A stretch of 64,000 nucleotides of DNA from Bordetella bronchialis (lineage in GTDB: Bacteria > Pseudomonadota > Gammaproteobacteria > Burkholderiales > Burkholderiaceae_B): NCBI RefSeq assembly GCF_001676705.1, contig NZ_CP016170.1, forward strand, positions 1,612,001 to 1,676,000. The letters run 5' to 3'. Within the stretch, counting starts at the first letter, position 1. The number at the start of each line of letters is the position of its first letter. The notes beneath the pieces are model-generated. The model made no database searches and had not been told where the DNA came from. It worked only from the letters and a program-made list of their open reading frames with translations. The translations under genes and the position numbers were made by a program. Shown one piece after another: positions 25,563 to 36,818 of the stretch.

Positions 25563-26246
25563 ATGCGCCTCCACGTCCGCCGACAATTGACCGCCTGGCT
25601 TGGCCTGATCGCCATGGCCCTGGTCGCTTTCGCGCCGACGGTCAGCCACTTCGTGCGGGCGGCGAAGACGGTCATCGTGCCCATATGCACCACCGATGAC
25701 AGCCAGCCCGGGCATCGCGTCAGTCTGCTGGCCATTCCGATGCCAGCGATGCATGCCGCCGCCCTGACCGTCATGAGAATGAGCGGTATGGGTTCCCCCC
25801 GGCCTGGGGAAACGTTGAACCAACCGCAAGATAGCGACGGCAAATCTGCAGAGCTTGACACAAGCGCCATGCGGCACACGCGTGCCATGTCGGACATGAG
25901 CTCCATGCCGGACGGGAACGCCATGCCGGACGTGAAGGCCATGCCGGACATGAGCGCGCCGCACATGCATGCCAAACAGGACGCGAGCGCCATGCAAGGC
26001 ATGCATCACGGCAGCGGCGCCTCGCATCGCATGATGGGGCATACCGACGACGGTTCGCAGGCCATGGAGGATTGCGGCTATTGCGATCTATTGGGCCACA
26101 CTCCCGCGGTATCCCTCGTGCCCCCCGCGCCCATCGCGCCGCTGCTGCTCCTCTTCGTCGTATTCGTCCTTCCCACCCTGACCCGCTACACGCCCCTGGG
26201 CGCCTTCCCTTCGGGGCGTCCGCGCGCCCCGCCCGCCGTTTCCTGA
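25563..26246 (+). CDS. DUF2946-like Met/His-rich small membrane or periplasmic protein
   Basis: The 227-residue protein has an N-terminal hydrophobic segment (WLGLIAMALVAFAPTV) and a C-terminal membrane segment (APIAPLLLLFVVFVLPTLT) after a CGYCDLLGH motif. That fits DUF2946 proteins found next to copper or other metal uptake genes. The middle (about residues 100-160) is unusually long and rich in Met and His, with repeated AMPD- and MSDMSSMPD-type units, suggesting binding of copper or another soft metal. The TonB receptor starts 76 bases downstream, likely in the same transcript. Metal specificity is inferred. Confidence 0.75.
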   Translation: MRLHVRRQLTAWLGLIAMALVAFAPTVSHFVRAAKTVIVPICTTDDSQPGHRVSLLAIPMPAMHAAALTVMRMSGMGSPRPGETLNQPQDSDGKSAELDTSAMRHTRAMSDMSSMPDGNAMPDVKAMPDMSAPHMHAKQDASAMQGMHHGSGASHRMMGHTDDGSQAMEDCGYCDLLGHTPAVSLVPPAPIAPLLLLFVVFVLPTLTRYTPLGAFPSGRPRAPPAVS

Positions 26247-26322
26247 CACCCCTGCCGTACCTCGAACGCCGCCCGCTGACAGCAGGTGGCCGTTCGTTCG
26301 TCCATTCCTGTCAGGAAACATC

Positions 26323-28713
26323 ATGTCCCATTCCCTTGCGCGGCGCGCCTCGCCTTGCGCGCGCCTGCTTGCCCGCCTTCTGGGTGGCGGTCTCTTGCCG
26401 TTGCTCTCCATCCACGCCCACGCCGCCGATAGCGCCGCGGTCACGCCGGCCGCCGGCGGCGACGCGCCTGCCGCCACATCCGCGCCAGGCACCGGCACCC
26501 AGGCGACGTTCGCCGTCCTTCCGACCGTCAGCGTCACCGCCCAGGGCGAGATGCCGCCCCCCACCGATCCCAACCTGCCCGCCACCGTCGAATCCGTCAC
26601 ACGCGACCAATTCCAGAGATGGAACGTGGTCAACAGCGAAGACGCCCTTAAATATATGCCCAACCTTGCCGTCCGCAAGCGCTTCATCGGCGACCAGAAC
26701 TCCATCATCGCCGTGCGTGGCACCAGCAACAGCCAGAGCGCCCGTGGCCTGGTCTATGCCGATGGTCTCCTCTTGAGCAACCTGCTTGGGAACAGCTTCA
26801 CCTATCCGCCGCGCTGGTCCATGGTCGCCCCCGACGAAATCGACCGCGTCGACGTCATCTACGGCCCGTACTCCGCGCTCTATCCCGGGAACTCCCTGGG
26901 CGCCACCGTTCTTATCACCACCCGCATGCCGGACCGCTTCGAGGCGCATGCCGACGCCAAAGGGTACTCGCAGCACTTCAGCCTGTTCGGCATCGACCGG
27001 GACTTTACCGGAGGCCAGACCTCGGCCTCGTTCGGCGACCGCATCGGCAAGCTCTCTTACCTGATCGGCGTCAGCCATCTGGAAAATACCAGCCAGCCCT
27101 TGCAGTTTGCCACCCTGCCGCGCTCCAGCACGCCCGCCGGCCCCGGCGCCGTGCCCGTGACGGGCGCGCGTTTCTACGATAACCAGACCGGTGCGCCCAC
27201 CATCGTGCTGGGTGTCAATGGCGAAGGCATCGAGCGCACCATCGAGGACCAGTTCAAGCTCAGGCTGCAATACGACTTCACCCCCACGCTGCAGGGCGGC
27301 GCCACGCTCGGCTACTGGCGCGACCGCTATCGCAGCGATACCTCCACCTTCCTGCGCGATGCCAATGGCAACAAGGTCTACCAGGGCAAGGTCGATATCG
27401 GCGGCTACGAGTACAACATTCCCGCCTCCGCGCTGGCGCCCAGCCGCGGCGACAGCGAGAACTGGCTCTACGGCCTGTCGCTGAAGACGCGCAACCCCAC
27501 CGGCTGGAATGCCGAGGCCATCGCGTCCTACTACGACGTGGCGCGCAACGTGGCCCGCAATGCCAACCAGGGCGGTCCCGGCGACGGCCCGGGCACGGTC
27601 ACTTACGGCGACGGTACCGGTTGGAAAACCCTGGACCTGAAATCGACCTATACCCAGGCGCCGTCGGTATCCGGCCTGGCGGCTCATGACCTGACCTTCG
27701 GCTATCACATCGACAGCTATTTCTCCGACAGCCGCACATTCAATACGGACGACTGGTCGGACGGCGATGCCGGGTCTTTCGCCAATGCCTTCCAGGGACG
27801 TACCCGCACCCAGGCCTGGTATGCCCAGGATGCGTGGCGTTTCCTGCCGCGCTGGAAACTGGTCTATGGCTTGCGCTACGAGGACTGGCGCGCCTATGGC
27901 GGCTCGCAGGCCGTGGGCGGCGTGCGCGTGCCTTATCCCGATGCCAGCCAGCAGCATGTGTCGCCCAAGGCATCGCTGTCCTTCGATGCCACCGACGACC
28001 TGACCCTGCGTGCCTCCATCGGACGCGCCTACCGCTTTCCCACCGTGGGGGAATTGTTCCAGGGCAAGATCAACGGCTCCACGCTGGTCAACAACAACCC
28101 CGGCCTGCAGCCGGAGAACGACCTGTCCAAGGAGCTGACCGCCGAATGGGCGCTGGACAGCGGAATCTATCGGGTGTCGCTATTCCAGGACGACGTGAAG
28201 AACACCATCTTCAGCCAGACCGACACGACCGCCATTCCCAACGTGACCAGCTTCCAGAACATCGACAAGGTGCGGTCGCGCGGCGTGGAAACCAGCTACC
28301 AGGGGCAGGACGTGGGTGTGCAGGGACTGGACCTCATCGCCAACCTTGCCTATACGCAGTCCAGGATATTGGCCAATTCGCAGAACCCGGCATCGGTGGG
28401 CAAGTACTTCTACCGTATTCCCTTGTGGCGGGCCAACCTGGTGGGCACGTATCGTTTCGACGACAAGGCCTCGCTGACCGCGGCGGTGCGTTATTCCGGG
28501 CGGCAATACAACACGCTGACCAACCAGGATAGCAACCCCGACGTCTTCGGCGGCACCAGCACGTACACGGTGGTGGACGCCAAGTTCACCTACAGGATCG
28601 ATCGCCACAGCGAAGTCAGCGTGGGCGTGGACAATCTGTTCGACGAACGGTATTTCGTCTATCACCCCTATCCCGGGCGCACGCTGTTCGTGGAGACGAA
28701 GCTGCGCATGTAG
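26323..28713 (+). CDS. TonB-dependent outer-membrane receptor
   Basis: The 796-residue protein has a signal peptide ending near AHAAD (about residue 36). A plug domain follows, with ALKYMPNLAVRKRF, IAVRGTSNSQSARGLVYADG and DEIDRVDVIYGPYSALYPGNSLGATVLI, then a 22-strand beta-barrel pattern ending in FVETKLRM. The TonB box may be in the LPTVSVTAQG segment near residue 70. Such receptors import metal chelates or siderophores using TonB energy. The preceding Met/His-rich protein suggests a metal, perhaps copper, or a metallophore. Ligand not determined; no Fur box was recognised. Confidence 0.9.
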   Translation: MSHSLARRASPCARLLARLLGGGLLPLLSIHAHAADSAAVTPAAGGDAPAATSAPGTGTQATFAVLPTVSVTAQGEMPPPTDPNLPATVESVTRDQFQRWNVVNSEDALKYMPNLAVRKRFIGDQNSIIAVRGTSNSQSARGLVYADGLLLSNLLGNSFTYPPRWSMVAPDEIDRVDVIYGPYSALYPGNSLGATVLITTRMPDRFEAHADAKGYSQHFSLFGIDRDFTGGQTSASFGDRIGKLSYLIGVSHLENTSQPLQFATLPRSSTPAGPGAVPVTGARFYDNQTGAPTIVLGVNGEGIERTIEDQFKLRLQYDFTPTLQGGATLGYWRDRYRSDTSTFLRDANGNKVYQGKVDIGGYEYNIPASALAPSRGDSENWLYGLSLKTRNPTGWNAEAIASYYDVARNVARNANQGGPGDGPGTVTYGDGTGWKTLDLKSTYTQAPSVSGLAAHDLTFGYHIDSYFSDSRTFNTDDWSDGDAGSFANAFQGRTRTQAWYAQDAWRFLPRWKLVYGLRYEDWRAYGGSQAVGGVRVPYPDASQQHVSPKASLSFDATDDLTLRASIGRAYRFPTVGELFQGKINGSTLVNNNPGLQPENDLSKELTAEWALDSGIYRVSLFQDDVKNTIFSQTDTTAIPNVTSFQNIDKVRSRGVETSYQGQDVGVQGLDLIANLAYTQSRILANSQNPASVGKYFYRIPLWRANLVGTYRFDDKASLTAAVRYSGRQYNTLTNQDSNPDVFGGTSTYTVVDAKFTYRIDRHSEVSVGVDNLFDERYFVYHPYPGRTLFVETKLRM

Positions 28714-28781
28714 GAGTTGGCGCGGCGCGGCGCGGCCGGACGTGGCGGCATGTCCTAGGGTATCCACCAATCCGCATTGCA

Positions 28782-28811
28782 TTGACATCGCAATGCCGCA
28801 GTCCGGATAAT
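28782..28811 (+). promoter_or_regulatory. Strong sigma70 promoter of the amide operon
   Basis: TTGACA at 28782-28787 (perfect -35) and GATAAT at 28806-28811 (5 of 6 to TATAAT) are 18 bases apart. Transcription would begin near 28818, giving a leader of about 120 nt before the hydrolase gene. A strong, apparently unregulated promoter fits control by antitermination. Confidence 0.7.
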
Positions 28812-28848
28812 TTGTCCTGGATTCGCGACAAGACTGCCGCGGGCCCAA

Positions 28849-28866
28849 CGCAGCAGGATTGCTGCG
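28849..28866 (+). promoter_or_regulatory. Leader hairpin, candidate AmiR (ANTAR) RNA target
   Basis: CGCAGC-AGGATT-GCTGCG forms a six-pair stem with a six-base loop in the leader, followed 15 bases later by a terminator. ANTAR antiterminators bind paired hexaloop hairpins with a loop-initial A. Loop position 1 is A here, but position 4 is A rather than the expected G. A possible second hairpin, GGCT-ATGAA-AGCC (28875-28887), would share bases with the terminator. Confidence 0.4.
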
Positions 28867-28881
28867 CAAACAACGGCTATG

Positions 28882-28930
28882 AAAGCCCTCGCATCGCGCC
28901 CCAGGCGTGGTCGAGGGCTTTTTTGTTTTT
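28882..28930 (+). terminator. Intrinsic terminator in the leader of the amide operon (attenuator)
   Basis: AAAGCCCTCG at 28882-28891 pairs with CGAGGGCTTT at 28912-28921, with inner pairing CGCGCC/GGCGTG, followed by TTTTTTGTTTTT. It lies downstream of the promoter and only 10 bases before the hydrolase ATG, so it must be read through for expression. It could also stop read-through from the TonB receptor gene. Confidence 0.75.
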
Positions 28931-28939
28931 GGAGCTTCC

Positions 28940-29830
28940 ATGTCGTCTTCCGAACCCGTGGACGCGCGCGTGTTCCCCGATACCATCGTGGCCGCCGTGC
29001 AAATGGACTGCCGCATCGGCCAGAAGGCCGCCAACGTCGCGCGTTCCCTGGCGCTGATCGAACAGGCCGCGGGGCAGGGCGCCGCCGTCGTGGTGCTGCC
29101 CGAGCTCTGCAACACCGGCTATGTGTTCGACAGCCGGGCAGAGGCCTTCGGCCTGGCCGAAAGCGTGCCGGACGGCCCGACCGCACGGGCCTGGATAGAG
29201 GCGGCCGCGCGCTTGAACGTGCACATCGTGGCCGGCATTACGGAACGGGCCGGCGAACGGCTCTACAACGCCGCGGCGGTCATCGGGCCGCGCGGCTACC
29301 TGGGCACCTACCGCAAGCTGCACCTGTGGGGCGAAGAGAATCTGTTCTTCGAGCCGGGCGACCTGGGCCTGCCGGTGTTCGACACCGCGCACGGCCGGCT
29401 GGGCGTGGCCATCTGCTACGACGGCTGGTTTCCGGAGGTCTACCGGCTGCTGGCCATGAAGGGGGTGGACATCGTCTGCGTGCCCACCAATTGGGTGCCC
29501 ATGCCGGGACAGGATCCCAGGCACCCCACCATGGCCAATACGCTGGCCATGGCCGCCGCGCATAGCAATGGCCTGAACATCGTCTGCGCGGACCGCGTGG
29601 GAATCGAGCGCGGCCAGCCCTTCCTGGGGCAGAGCCTGGTCGTGGGCTCGCAGGGCTGGCCCCTGGCGGGTCCGGCCAGTCCCGACCGCGAAGAGATCCT
29701 GTACGCGGCGATCAACCTGAAGCAGTCGCGCGGGGCCCGCCATCTGAATCCCTACAACGTCGTGCTGCGCGACCGGCGCGACGACCTCTATCGGATCGTG
29801 TCCGTTCCGGGCCAGGCCGGCGCCCGCTAG
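28940..29830 (+). CDS. Carbon-nitrogen hydrolase (nitrilase superfamily), amidase-like
   Basis: The 296-residue enzyme has the nitrilase Glu-Lys-Cys triad: E in LPELCNTGY, K in YRKLHLWGEE, C in AICYDGWFPE. It would hydrolyse an amide or nitrile-type C-N bond to release ammonia. ATG 28940 is preceded by GGAG. In Pseudomonas the aliphatic amidase AmiE is also of this superfamily but longer (~346 residues), so the substrate may differ. The operon continues with an amide/urea-type importer and AmiC/AmiR, supporting an inducible amide catabolism role in the cytosol. Confidence 0.88.
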   Translation: MSSSEPVDARVFPDTIVAAVQMDCRIGQKAANVARSLALIEQAAGQGAAVVVLPELCNTGYVFDSRAEAFGLAESVPDGPTARAWIEAAARLNVHIVAGITERAGERLYNAAAVIGPRGYLGTYRKLHLWGEENLFFEPGDLGLPVFDTAHGRLGVAICYDGWFPEVYRLLAMKGVDIVCVPTNWVPMPGQDPRHPTMANTLAMAAAHSNGLNIVCADRVGIERGQPFLGQSLVVGSQGWPLAGPASPDREEILYAAINLKQSRGARHLNPYNVVLRDRRDDLYRIVSVPGQAGAR

Positions 29831-29903
29831 CGCGGTCCCGTCCGCGGCCGCGACCGATACGCGCCACTCCGTCGTTGGAAGTCATCTTCACACAGGACAG
29901 CCT

Positions 29904-31064
29904 ATGAAAACCACCACTTTCCTTGTTTCTACCGTGCTGGCCGCGAGCAGCGTGCTGGCGCTCGGGGCGCAGGCGGCCGAACCCATCCGCATCGGCGTGG
30001 CCGTGGGCCTGTCGGGCGCCAACAGCGTGGTCGCGCCGGCGGCCGTGCAATCGTCGCAATTGGCCGTCGACGAGATCAATGCCGCCGGCGGCATCCTGGG
30101 GCGCCAGGTGCAGCTGGAAATCGCCGACGACGGATCCGGCGCCGTGGGCGCGCAGAAGGCCTTCGATACCCTGGTCTTCCAGAAGAAAGTGGACGCGATC
30201 ATCGGCATGGAGACCAGCGCGGCGCGCAGCGCCGGGCTGCCCGTGGTGGCGCGCGGCAAGACGCCCTACATCTACACGTCCTTCTACGAAGGCCGTTCCT
30301 GCAGCCGTTGGCTGTACGTGAACGGCTGGGTGCCGGAGCAGCAGGTCGCGCCGGTGGTCGATTACTTCACCGCCCATGAAAAGGCCAAGACCTTCTTCCT
30401 GGTGGGCAGCGACTACTCCTTCGGCCGCGGCATGCTGGCTTTCACGCGCAAATACATCGAGCAGAAGGGCGGCAAGGTCGTGGGCGAAGAGTACCTGCCC
30501 ATGGACGGCAGCGACTGGACCGCGGTGATCTCCAAGCTGCGCGCGGCCAAGCCGGATGCGGTGATCAGCTCCACGGCCGGCGGTGCGCCCAATGTGTCGC
30601 TGGCCAAGCAACTGAAGGCCGCCGGCATTTCCATCCCCTACGGCAACCTGGCCATCGACGAAGGCACCGCCAAGACCATGGGCGATGTGGCCGCCGGCAT
30701 GTATTTGTCGGCCTCGTACCTGACCAGCATCGACAATCCGCAGAACAAGCGCTTCCTGGAGGCCATGCGCAAGAAGTTCGGCGCCGAGCTGAAGACGCCC
30801 AACGAGCTGTCCGAGCCGCAGTACGAGGCCTTCTACCTGTACAAGGCCGCCGTCGAAAAGGCCGGCACCACGGATTCCGACAAGGTGATCCCGGCGCTGG
30901 CGCAGGTGTCCTACGAGGGGCCGCGCGGGCCGGTCAGCATGGACCGCAGCCGGCACGCGTCCCTGAACATGCACCTGGGCCAGATCCAGGCGGACGGCTC
31001 GGTGAAGATCCTGCAGACCTTCCCCGCGGTGGATCCTGGCCCGCAATGCCCCAACATCAAGTAA
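29904..31064 (+). CDS. ABC transporter substrate-binding protein, amide/urea/branched-chain type
   Basis: The 386-residue precursor has a signal peptide ending at about GAQA (residue 24). A type I periplasmic binding fold follows: IRIGVAVGLSG, AVDEINAAGGILGR, FFLVGSDYSFGRG, KPDAVISST and ELSEPQYEAFYLYKAAVE. It resembles the AmiC/urea-binding branch of the Leu/Ile/Val-binding family and is partly alike in sequence to the cytosolic sensor encoded at 34471. It would bind the amide substrate in the periplasm. Confidence 0.9.
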   Translation: MKTTTFLVSTVLAASSVLALGAQAAEPIRIGVAVGLSGANSVVAPAAVQSSQLAVDEINAAGGILGRQVQLEIADDGSGAVGAQKAFDTLVFQKKVDAIIGMETSAARSAGLPVVARGKTPYIYTSFYEGRSCSRWLYVNGWVPEQQVAPVVDYFTAHEKAKTFFLVGSDYSFGRGMLAFTRKYIEQKGGKVVGEEYLPMDGSDWTAVISKLRAAKPDAVISSTAGGAPNVSLAKQLKAAGISIPYGNLAIDEGTAKTMGDVAAGMYLSASYLTSIDNPQNKRFLEAMRKKFGAELKTPNELSEPQYEAFYLYKAAVEKAGTTDSDKVIPALAQVSYEGPRGPVSMDRSRHASLNMHLGQIQADGSVKILQTFPAVDPGPQCPNIK

Positions 31065-31113
31065 TGCACCGTATCGACCGCGCGGGCGCCGCTGCCCGCG
31101 CGCGGAGGCTGGC

Positions 31114-31939
31114 ATGGATCTACTGCTGGATGTGCTGACCACCACGGCGATGCTGTTCGTCGTCACGGTCGGACTGATGGTGATCTTCGGCGTGATGAAG
31201 ATCGTCAATTTCGCGCATGGTTCGCTGATCACGCTGGGCGGCTACGTCAGCTATGCGGTCACCCGGCTGGGACTGAACCCCTGGCTGGGCTGGCCGCTGG
31301 CGGTGCTGTGCGGCATCGTCGCGGGCATGGCGATAGAGCGGCTGGTCGTGCGGCCGCTGTACCGGCGCCCGCTGGACGCCATCCTGGCGACCTGGGGGCT
31401 GGGCATCGTTATCGGGCAATTGATCGTGCTGGCCTTCGGGCGCGAGGTGCAGTTCGCGGATGCGCCGCTCTCCGGGATCTGGACGGTGGGGGGCAGCGAT
31501 TATTCGGCCTACCGCATCGTGCTGATCCCCGTGGCCCTGGTCGTCTGGGCGCTGCTGAGCGCCTTATTGAACGGCACGCGCTTCGGCGTGCGCACGCGCG
31601 CGGTCATCATGAACGAGCCGCTGGCCAGCGGGCTGGGCATCAACGCCGCCCGTATCCGTTTCGCCACGTTCAGCCTCGGCGCCGGGCTGGGGACGCTGGG
31701 CGGTGCGCTGGTCACGCCACTGTCCAGCGTGGATCCCAATATGGGCGTCGGCTGGCTGGTCAGCGCCTTCATGCTGGTCATGGTGGCGGGCCATTCCATC
31801 TCCAGCCTGATGCTGACCTGCCTGGTGTTCGGCGCCTGCCAGGTGCTGGTCAGCATCTATGTCAATCCGGTCCTGGGCGGCCTGACTATCGCCGTGCTGG
31901 CGGCGCTGACGCTGCGCGTGCGGCCCAAGGGGTTCGCCC

Positions 31940-31947
<8 letters not shown>
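31114..31947 (+). CDS. Branched-chain/urea-type ABC permease (LivH-like)
   Basis: The 277-residue inner-membrane protein has about eight hydrophobic helices. LivH signatures include GLMVIFGVMKIVNFAHGSLITLGGY near the N-terminus and RTRAVIMNEPLASGLGIN in the cytoplasmic loop. It overlaps the next gene by 8 bases. It pairs with the LivM half of the downstream fusion. Confidence 0.92.
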
Positions 31948-33741
<1,794 letters not shown>

Positions 33742-33745
<4 letters not shown>

Positions 33746-34443
33746 GCGCCTTGAAGCTCGATGGGGTGGTCAGCGGCTACGGCGCCTCGGTGGTGCTGCG
33801 CGGCGTGTCGATGGACATCGCCGCCGGGCAGGCGGTGGCCCTGCTGGGCAAGAATGGCATGGGCAAGAGTACGCTGCTGAAGACGGTGATGGGGTATCTG
33901 CCCAAGCAGGGCGGCAGCGTCGCCCTGGACGGCGAGGACATTACGCGCCTGCCGCCGCATCGCGTGGCGCGCAAGGGCGTGGCCTACGCGGCGCAGGAAC
34001 AGGCGATCTTCACGGAGCTGAGCGTGCGCGACAACCTGCGGCTGGGGCTGGCGCGCGAGACCGATTTCCCCGCCCGTTTCGCCGCCGTCGAACCGATTTT
34101 CCCGGTCTTCAAGGACCGGCTCAAACAGCCCGCCGGCACGCTGTCCGGCGGCGAGCAGAAGATGCTGCTGGTGGCGCGGGCGCTGATGCTGCGTCCGTCC
34201 GTTATCCTTCTGGACGAAATCACGGAAGGCCTGCAGCCGTCGGTGATCGATCGCCTGGCGCAGGCCCTGCTGTGGGAGCGCCGCGAAAACGGCACGACGA
34301 TGCTGCTGATCGAGCAGAACGTCGATTTCGCCCTGCGCGTGACCGATCGTTTCCTGGTCCTCAAGCAGGGCGAAATCGTCGAACAGGGCAGTGCGCGCGA
34401 TGGCGCGGCGGCCGAAACGATATTTGCCCACCTGCGCGTCTAG
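33742..34443 (+). CDS. Branched-chain/urea-type ABC ATPase (LivF-like)
   Basis: The 233-residue ATPase has Walker A LGKNGMGKST, signature LSGGEQKMLLVARAL, Walker B VILLDEITEGLQP and switch His replaced by Gln in LIEQNVDF, typical of LivF/UrtE. It completes the importer: binding protein, LivH, LivMG fusion and LivF. Upstream in-frame ATGs belong to the out-of-frame overlap with the fusion gene; ATG 33742 gives the family N-terminus. Confidence 0.93.
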
Positions 34444-34470
34444 CGGCGCGGGGCGGGCCGGGATGGAGCT

Positions 34471-35613
34471 ATGGCGGAAACCAAGGGATCGTCGGCGGAC
34501 TGGCGCATCGGCATATTGTTTTCGCGTACGGGTGTGACGCGCGTGACCGGCTCGGAGCATTTCCTGGGCACCGCCCTGGCGGTGGAGGAGATCAACGCCG
34601 CGGGCGGGGTGCTGGACAGGCAGTTGGCGCCGGTGTGCTACGACCCGGCCAGCGATCCGGCCGAATACCGCCGCCTGGCCACCCGGCTGATGACGGACGA
34701 CGACGTCAACGTGATCTTCGGCTGCTCCACCTCGTCCAGCCGCAAGGCGGTCCTGCCGGTGGTGGAGCGCAACAACGGCCTGCTCTGGTACTGCTCCTTC
34801 TATGAAGGCTTCGAGTATTCGCCCAACGTGCTGTACACCGGGGCGGTGCTCAACCAGAACGCCATGCAGCTGGCCGCCTACCTCCTGCAGCACAACGGCT
34901 CGCGTTTTTTCCTGGTCGGGTCGGACTACATCTATCCGCGCGAGTCCAACCGGGTGATGCGGGACATGGTCGAACAACACGGCGGCGAGATCCTGGACGA
35001 GGTCTACCTGCCGCTGACCGCCGGCGCCGGCGAGGTCGCGGAAGTCGTGCGCGATATCCGGTCCGCCCAGCCGGAGGTCGTGTTTTCCACGGTGGTCGGC
35101 GACTCCGCGCGCATGTTGTACCGGCAGTATGCCGAAAGCGGCCTGGACCCGCGCAAGACCCCCATCGCCAGCCTGTCCATGGCCGAAGAGGAAATCCGCC
35201 TGGTGGGCGCGCCGCTGTGCGCCGGCCACATCACCGCGGCCACGTATTTCAATTCCCTGGACAACGACAGCAACCGCCGCTTCACGGCGTTGTGGCGCGA
35301 GCGGTACGGGGACAGGCCCACCAGTACCTGGTCGGAGTCCGCGTACAACCAGGTCCACCTGTTCGCCCGCGCGCTCGAACGCACCGGCAGCCTGGACCCG
35401 GCCAAACTGGTGCGCACGGCGCATTTGGTGCGTTACGATTCCCCGGAAGGGCCGCTGGCCATCGATCCGGAAAACAACCACTGCCTGCTGACCCCCCGCA
35501 TCGGCGTGTGCCGCGAGGACGGCCAGTTCCAGGTGGTGTGGCAAGGTTCGGGGCCGGTCAGGCCGGACCCCTACCTGTCCACCTTCGGGCTGGCGGAATT
35601 CTGGCTGAAGTGA
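34471..35613 (+). CDS. amiC: AmiC-like cytoplasmic amide sensor
   Basis: The 380-residue protein has the periplasmic-binding-protein fold but no signal peptide (it begins MAETKGSSADWRIGILFSRTGVT). That is the mark of AmiC, the ligand-sensing negative regulator that holds AmiR inactive until an amide binds. Family features include AVEEINAAGGVLDRQL, IFGCSTSSSRKAVLP and WYCSFYEGFEYSPN, the latter matching AmiC closely. It is followed 4 bases later by amiR. Confidence 0.88.
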   Translation: MAETKGSSADWRIGILFSRTGVTRVTGSEHFLGTALAVEEINAAGGVLDRQLAPVCYDPASDPAEYRRLATRLMTDDDVNVIFGCSTSSSRKAVLPVVERNNGLLWYCSFYEGFEYSPNVLYTGAVLNQNAMQLAAYLLQHNGSRFFLVGSDYIYPRESNRVMRDMVEQHGGEILDEVYLPLTAGAGEVAEVVRDIRSAQPEVVFSTVVGDSARMLYRQYAESGLDPRKTPIASLSMAEEEIRLVGAPLCAGHITAATYFNSLDNDSNRRFTALWRERYGDRPTSTWSESAYNQVHLFARALERTGSLDPAKLVRTAHLVRYDSPEGPLAIDPENNHCLLTPRIGVCREDGQFQVVWQGSGPVRPDPYLSTFGLAEFWLK

Positions 35614-35617
35614 CGCG

Positions 35618-36229
35618 ATGAGCAGCATACGCCGCCTCTATGAAGATCTGCGCAGCATCAGCGTCGCCGTCGTGCATCCGCCCGGCGAGGACCGCGAACT
35701 GCTGATCGAACAGCTCAAGCGCATCGGCTGCCGGCTGCAGGTCTTCTGGCCCTATTGCACGGAGCCGCCGCGCGGCGCCGACGTGGTGTTCTTCCATCTG
35801 TCGCAGGACATCCCCAGCGGCGGGATGTGGTGCGCCAGCGCCACGGAGGCCACCCTGATCGCGCTGTCCGATTATGAAAGCCCGACCACGCTGAAGCTAT
35901 TGCTGGACAGCAGCGCGCACGGCGTGCTCACCAAGCCTTTCCGTTCCTCCGGCGTGCTCAGCACACTGGTGCTGGCGCGCTCGGCCCAGGGCTTCCAGCA
36001 ACGGCAGCAAGCCAAGATCCAGAAGCTGGAAGCCACCATCAAGTCGCGGCGCCAGATCGACAAGGCCATCAAGGTGCTGGTCGACCACCAGGGCATGGAC
36101 GAGGTCAAGGCCTACGAGCACATGCGGGCCCGCGCGACCAGCCTGCGCGTCACCGTGGCCGAAGTCGCGGCCATGGTCATCGACGCGCAGGAAGTCATGG
36201 AAAAACTGGGGCTGGGACGTGGCCGCTAG
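35618..36229 (+). CDS. amiR: AmiR-like ANTAR transcription antiterminator
   Basis: The 203-residue protein has an N-terminal pseudo-receiver domain (VAVVHPPGEDRELLIEQLKRIGC, lacking a normal phospho-acceptor Asp pattern), a coiled-coil linker (RQQAKIQKLEATIKSRRQIDKA) and a C-terminal ANTAR domain with DEVKAYEHMRARATSLRVTVAEVA. ANTAR proteins bind paired hairpins in a leader RNA and prevent terminator formation. The leader at 28818-28939 is the obvious target. AmiC should control it by complex formation. Confidence 0.9.
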   Translation: MSSIRRLYEDLRSISVAVVHPPGEDRELLIEQLKRIGCRLQVFWPYCTEPPRGADVVFFHLSQDIPSGGMWCASATEATLIALSDYESPTTLKLLLDSSAHGVLTKPFRSSGVLSTLVLARSAQGFQQRQQAKIQKLEATIKSRRQIDKAIKVLVDHQGMDEVKAYEHMRARATSLRVTVAEVAAMVIDAQEVMEKLGLGRGR

Positions 36230-36245
36230 TGGACGCTGATGCGCG

Positions 36246-36770
36246 CTAGGGTTGCCGCCGCGCCAGCGTTTCGCGCAGGTCGGCTTCGAAGGCCGCGCGC
36301 ATCGCGGGCGAGGCATGGCGGCCCACCGGGATGCAGGTGGCGCCCTGCTTCAGCCACAGGGTGTCCGCCTCTTCCTTCAGCAGGCGCAGGCCGTCGACAC
36401 GCAGGACGTGGGTTTCGTGCCGCGGGCCGCGGTCGATTTCCACGCGCACCTCGCGCGCCCCGGTGAGGGTAATGGTTTCGCCATCGATGGCGTGGCGGGC
36501 GTAGGCCAGCGCCGCGCCGGCGATGGCGATAAGCTCGATGCCGCAGAACACGGGCACCAGCCAGATGCCGCGTATCCAGCAGCCGATGGCGACAGCGGCC
36601 GAAATGCCCATCAGCAGCCCCATGGCGGCAAAGTACTGCGCGGGCCGCAGGGCGCAATTGCGCTTCAGGCGCCAGACACGGGGGCCGGGAGGCGCCCGCC
36701 AAGGCAGCGTCCAGGAGGCCGGCGGCGAGGCCGACATCCATTCATCCGGGCGTATGTGCGTGTGTCTCAT
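36246..36770 (-). CDS. DUF2244 integral membrane protein
   Basis: The 174-residue protein has a basic N-terminal third ending in WRLKRNCALRP, two adjacent membrane segments at about residues 48-92 (MGLLMGISAAVAIGC and WLVPVFCGIELIAIAGAALAY) and a soluble C-terminal domain. This matches DUF2244 proteins, often found near cytochrome oxidase genes. Function is unknown; an assembly or accessory role is inferred from its place downstream of ctaD on the same strand. Confidence 0.75.
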   Translation of the reverse strand: MRHTHIRPDEWMSASPPASWTLPWRAPPGPRVWRLKRNCALRPAQYFAAMGLLMGISAAVAIGCWIRGIWLVPVFCGIELIAIAGAALAYARHAIDGETITLTGAREVRVEIDRGPRHETHVLRVDGLRLLKEEADTLWLKQGATCIPVGRHASPAMRAAFEADLRETLARRQP

Positions 36771-36818
36771 GATCGCGGCACCGTCGGCGTCCAGGCCAGG
36801 TGCGCCGGGCGCGTCCGG

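Noticed and set aside
28741..28939. Leader considered as a guanidine (ykkC-type) riboswitch because of CTAGGGTATCC
   Set aside because: That string lies upstream of the -35 box, so it would not be transcribed from the operon promoter, and the remaining conserved elements are not found.
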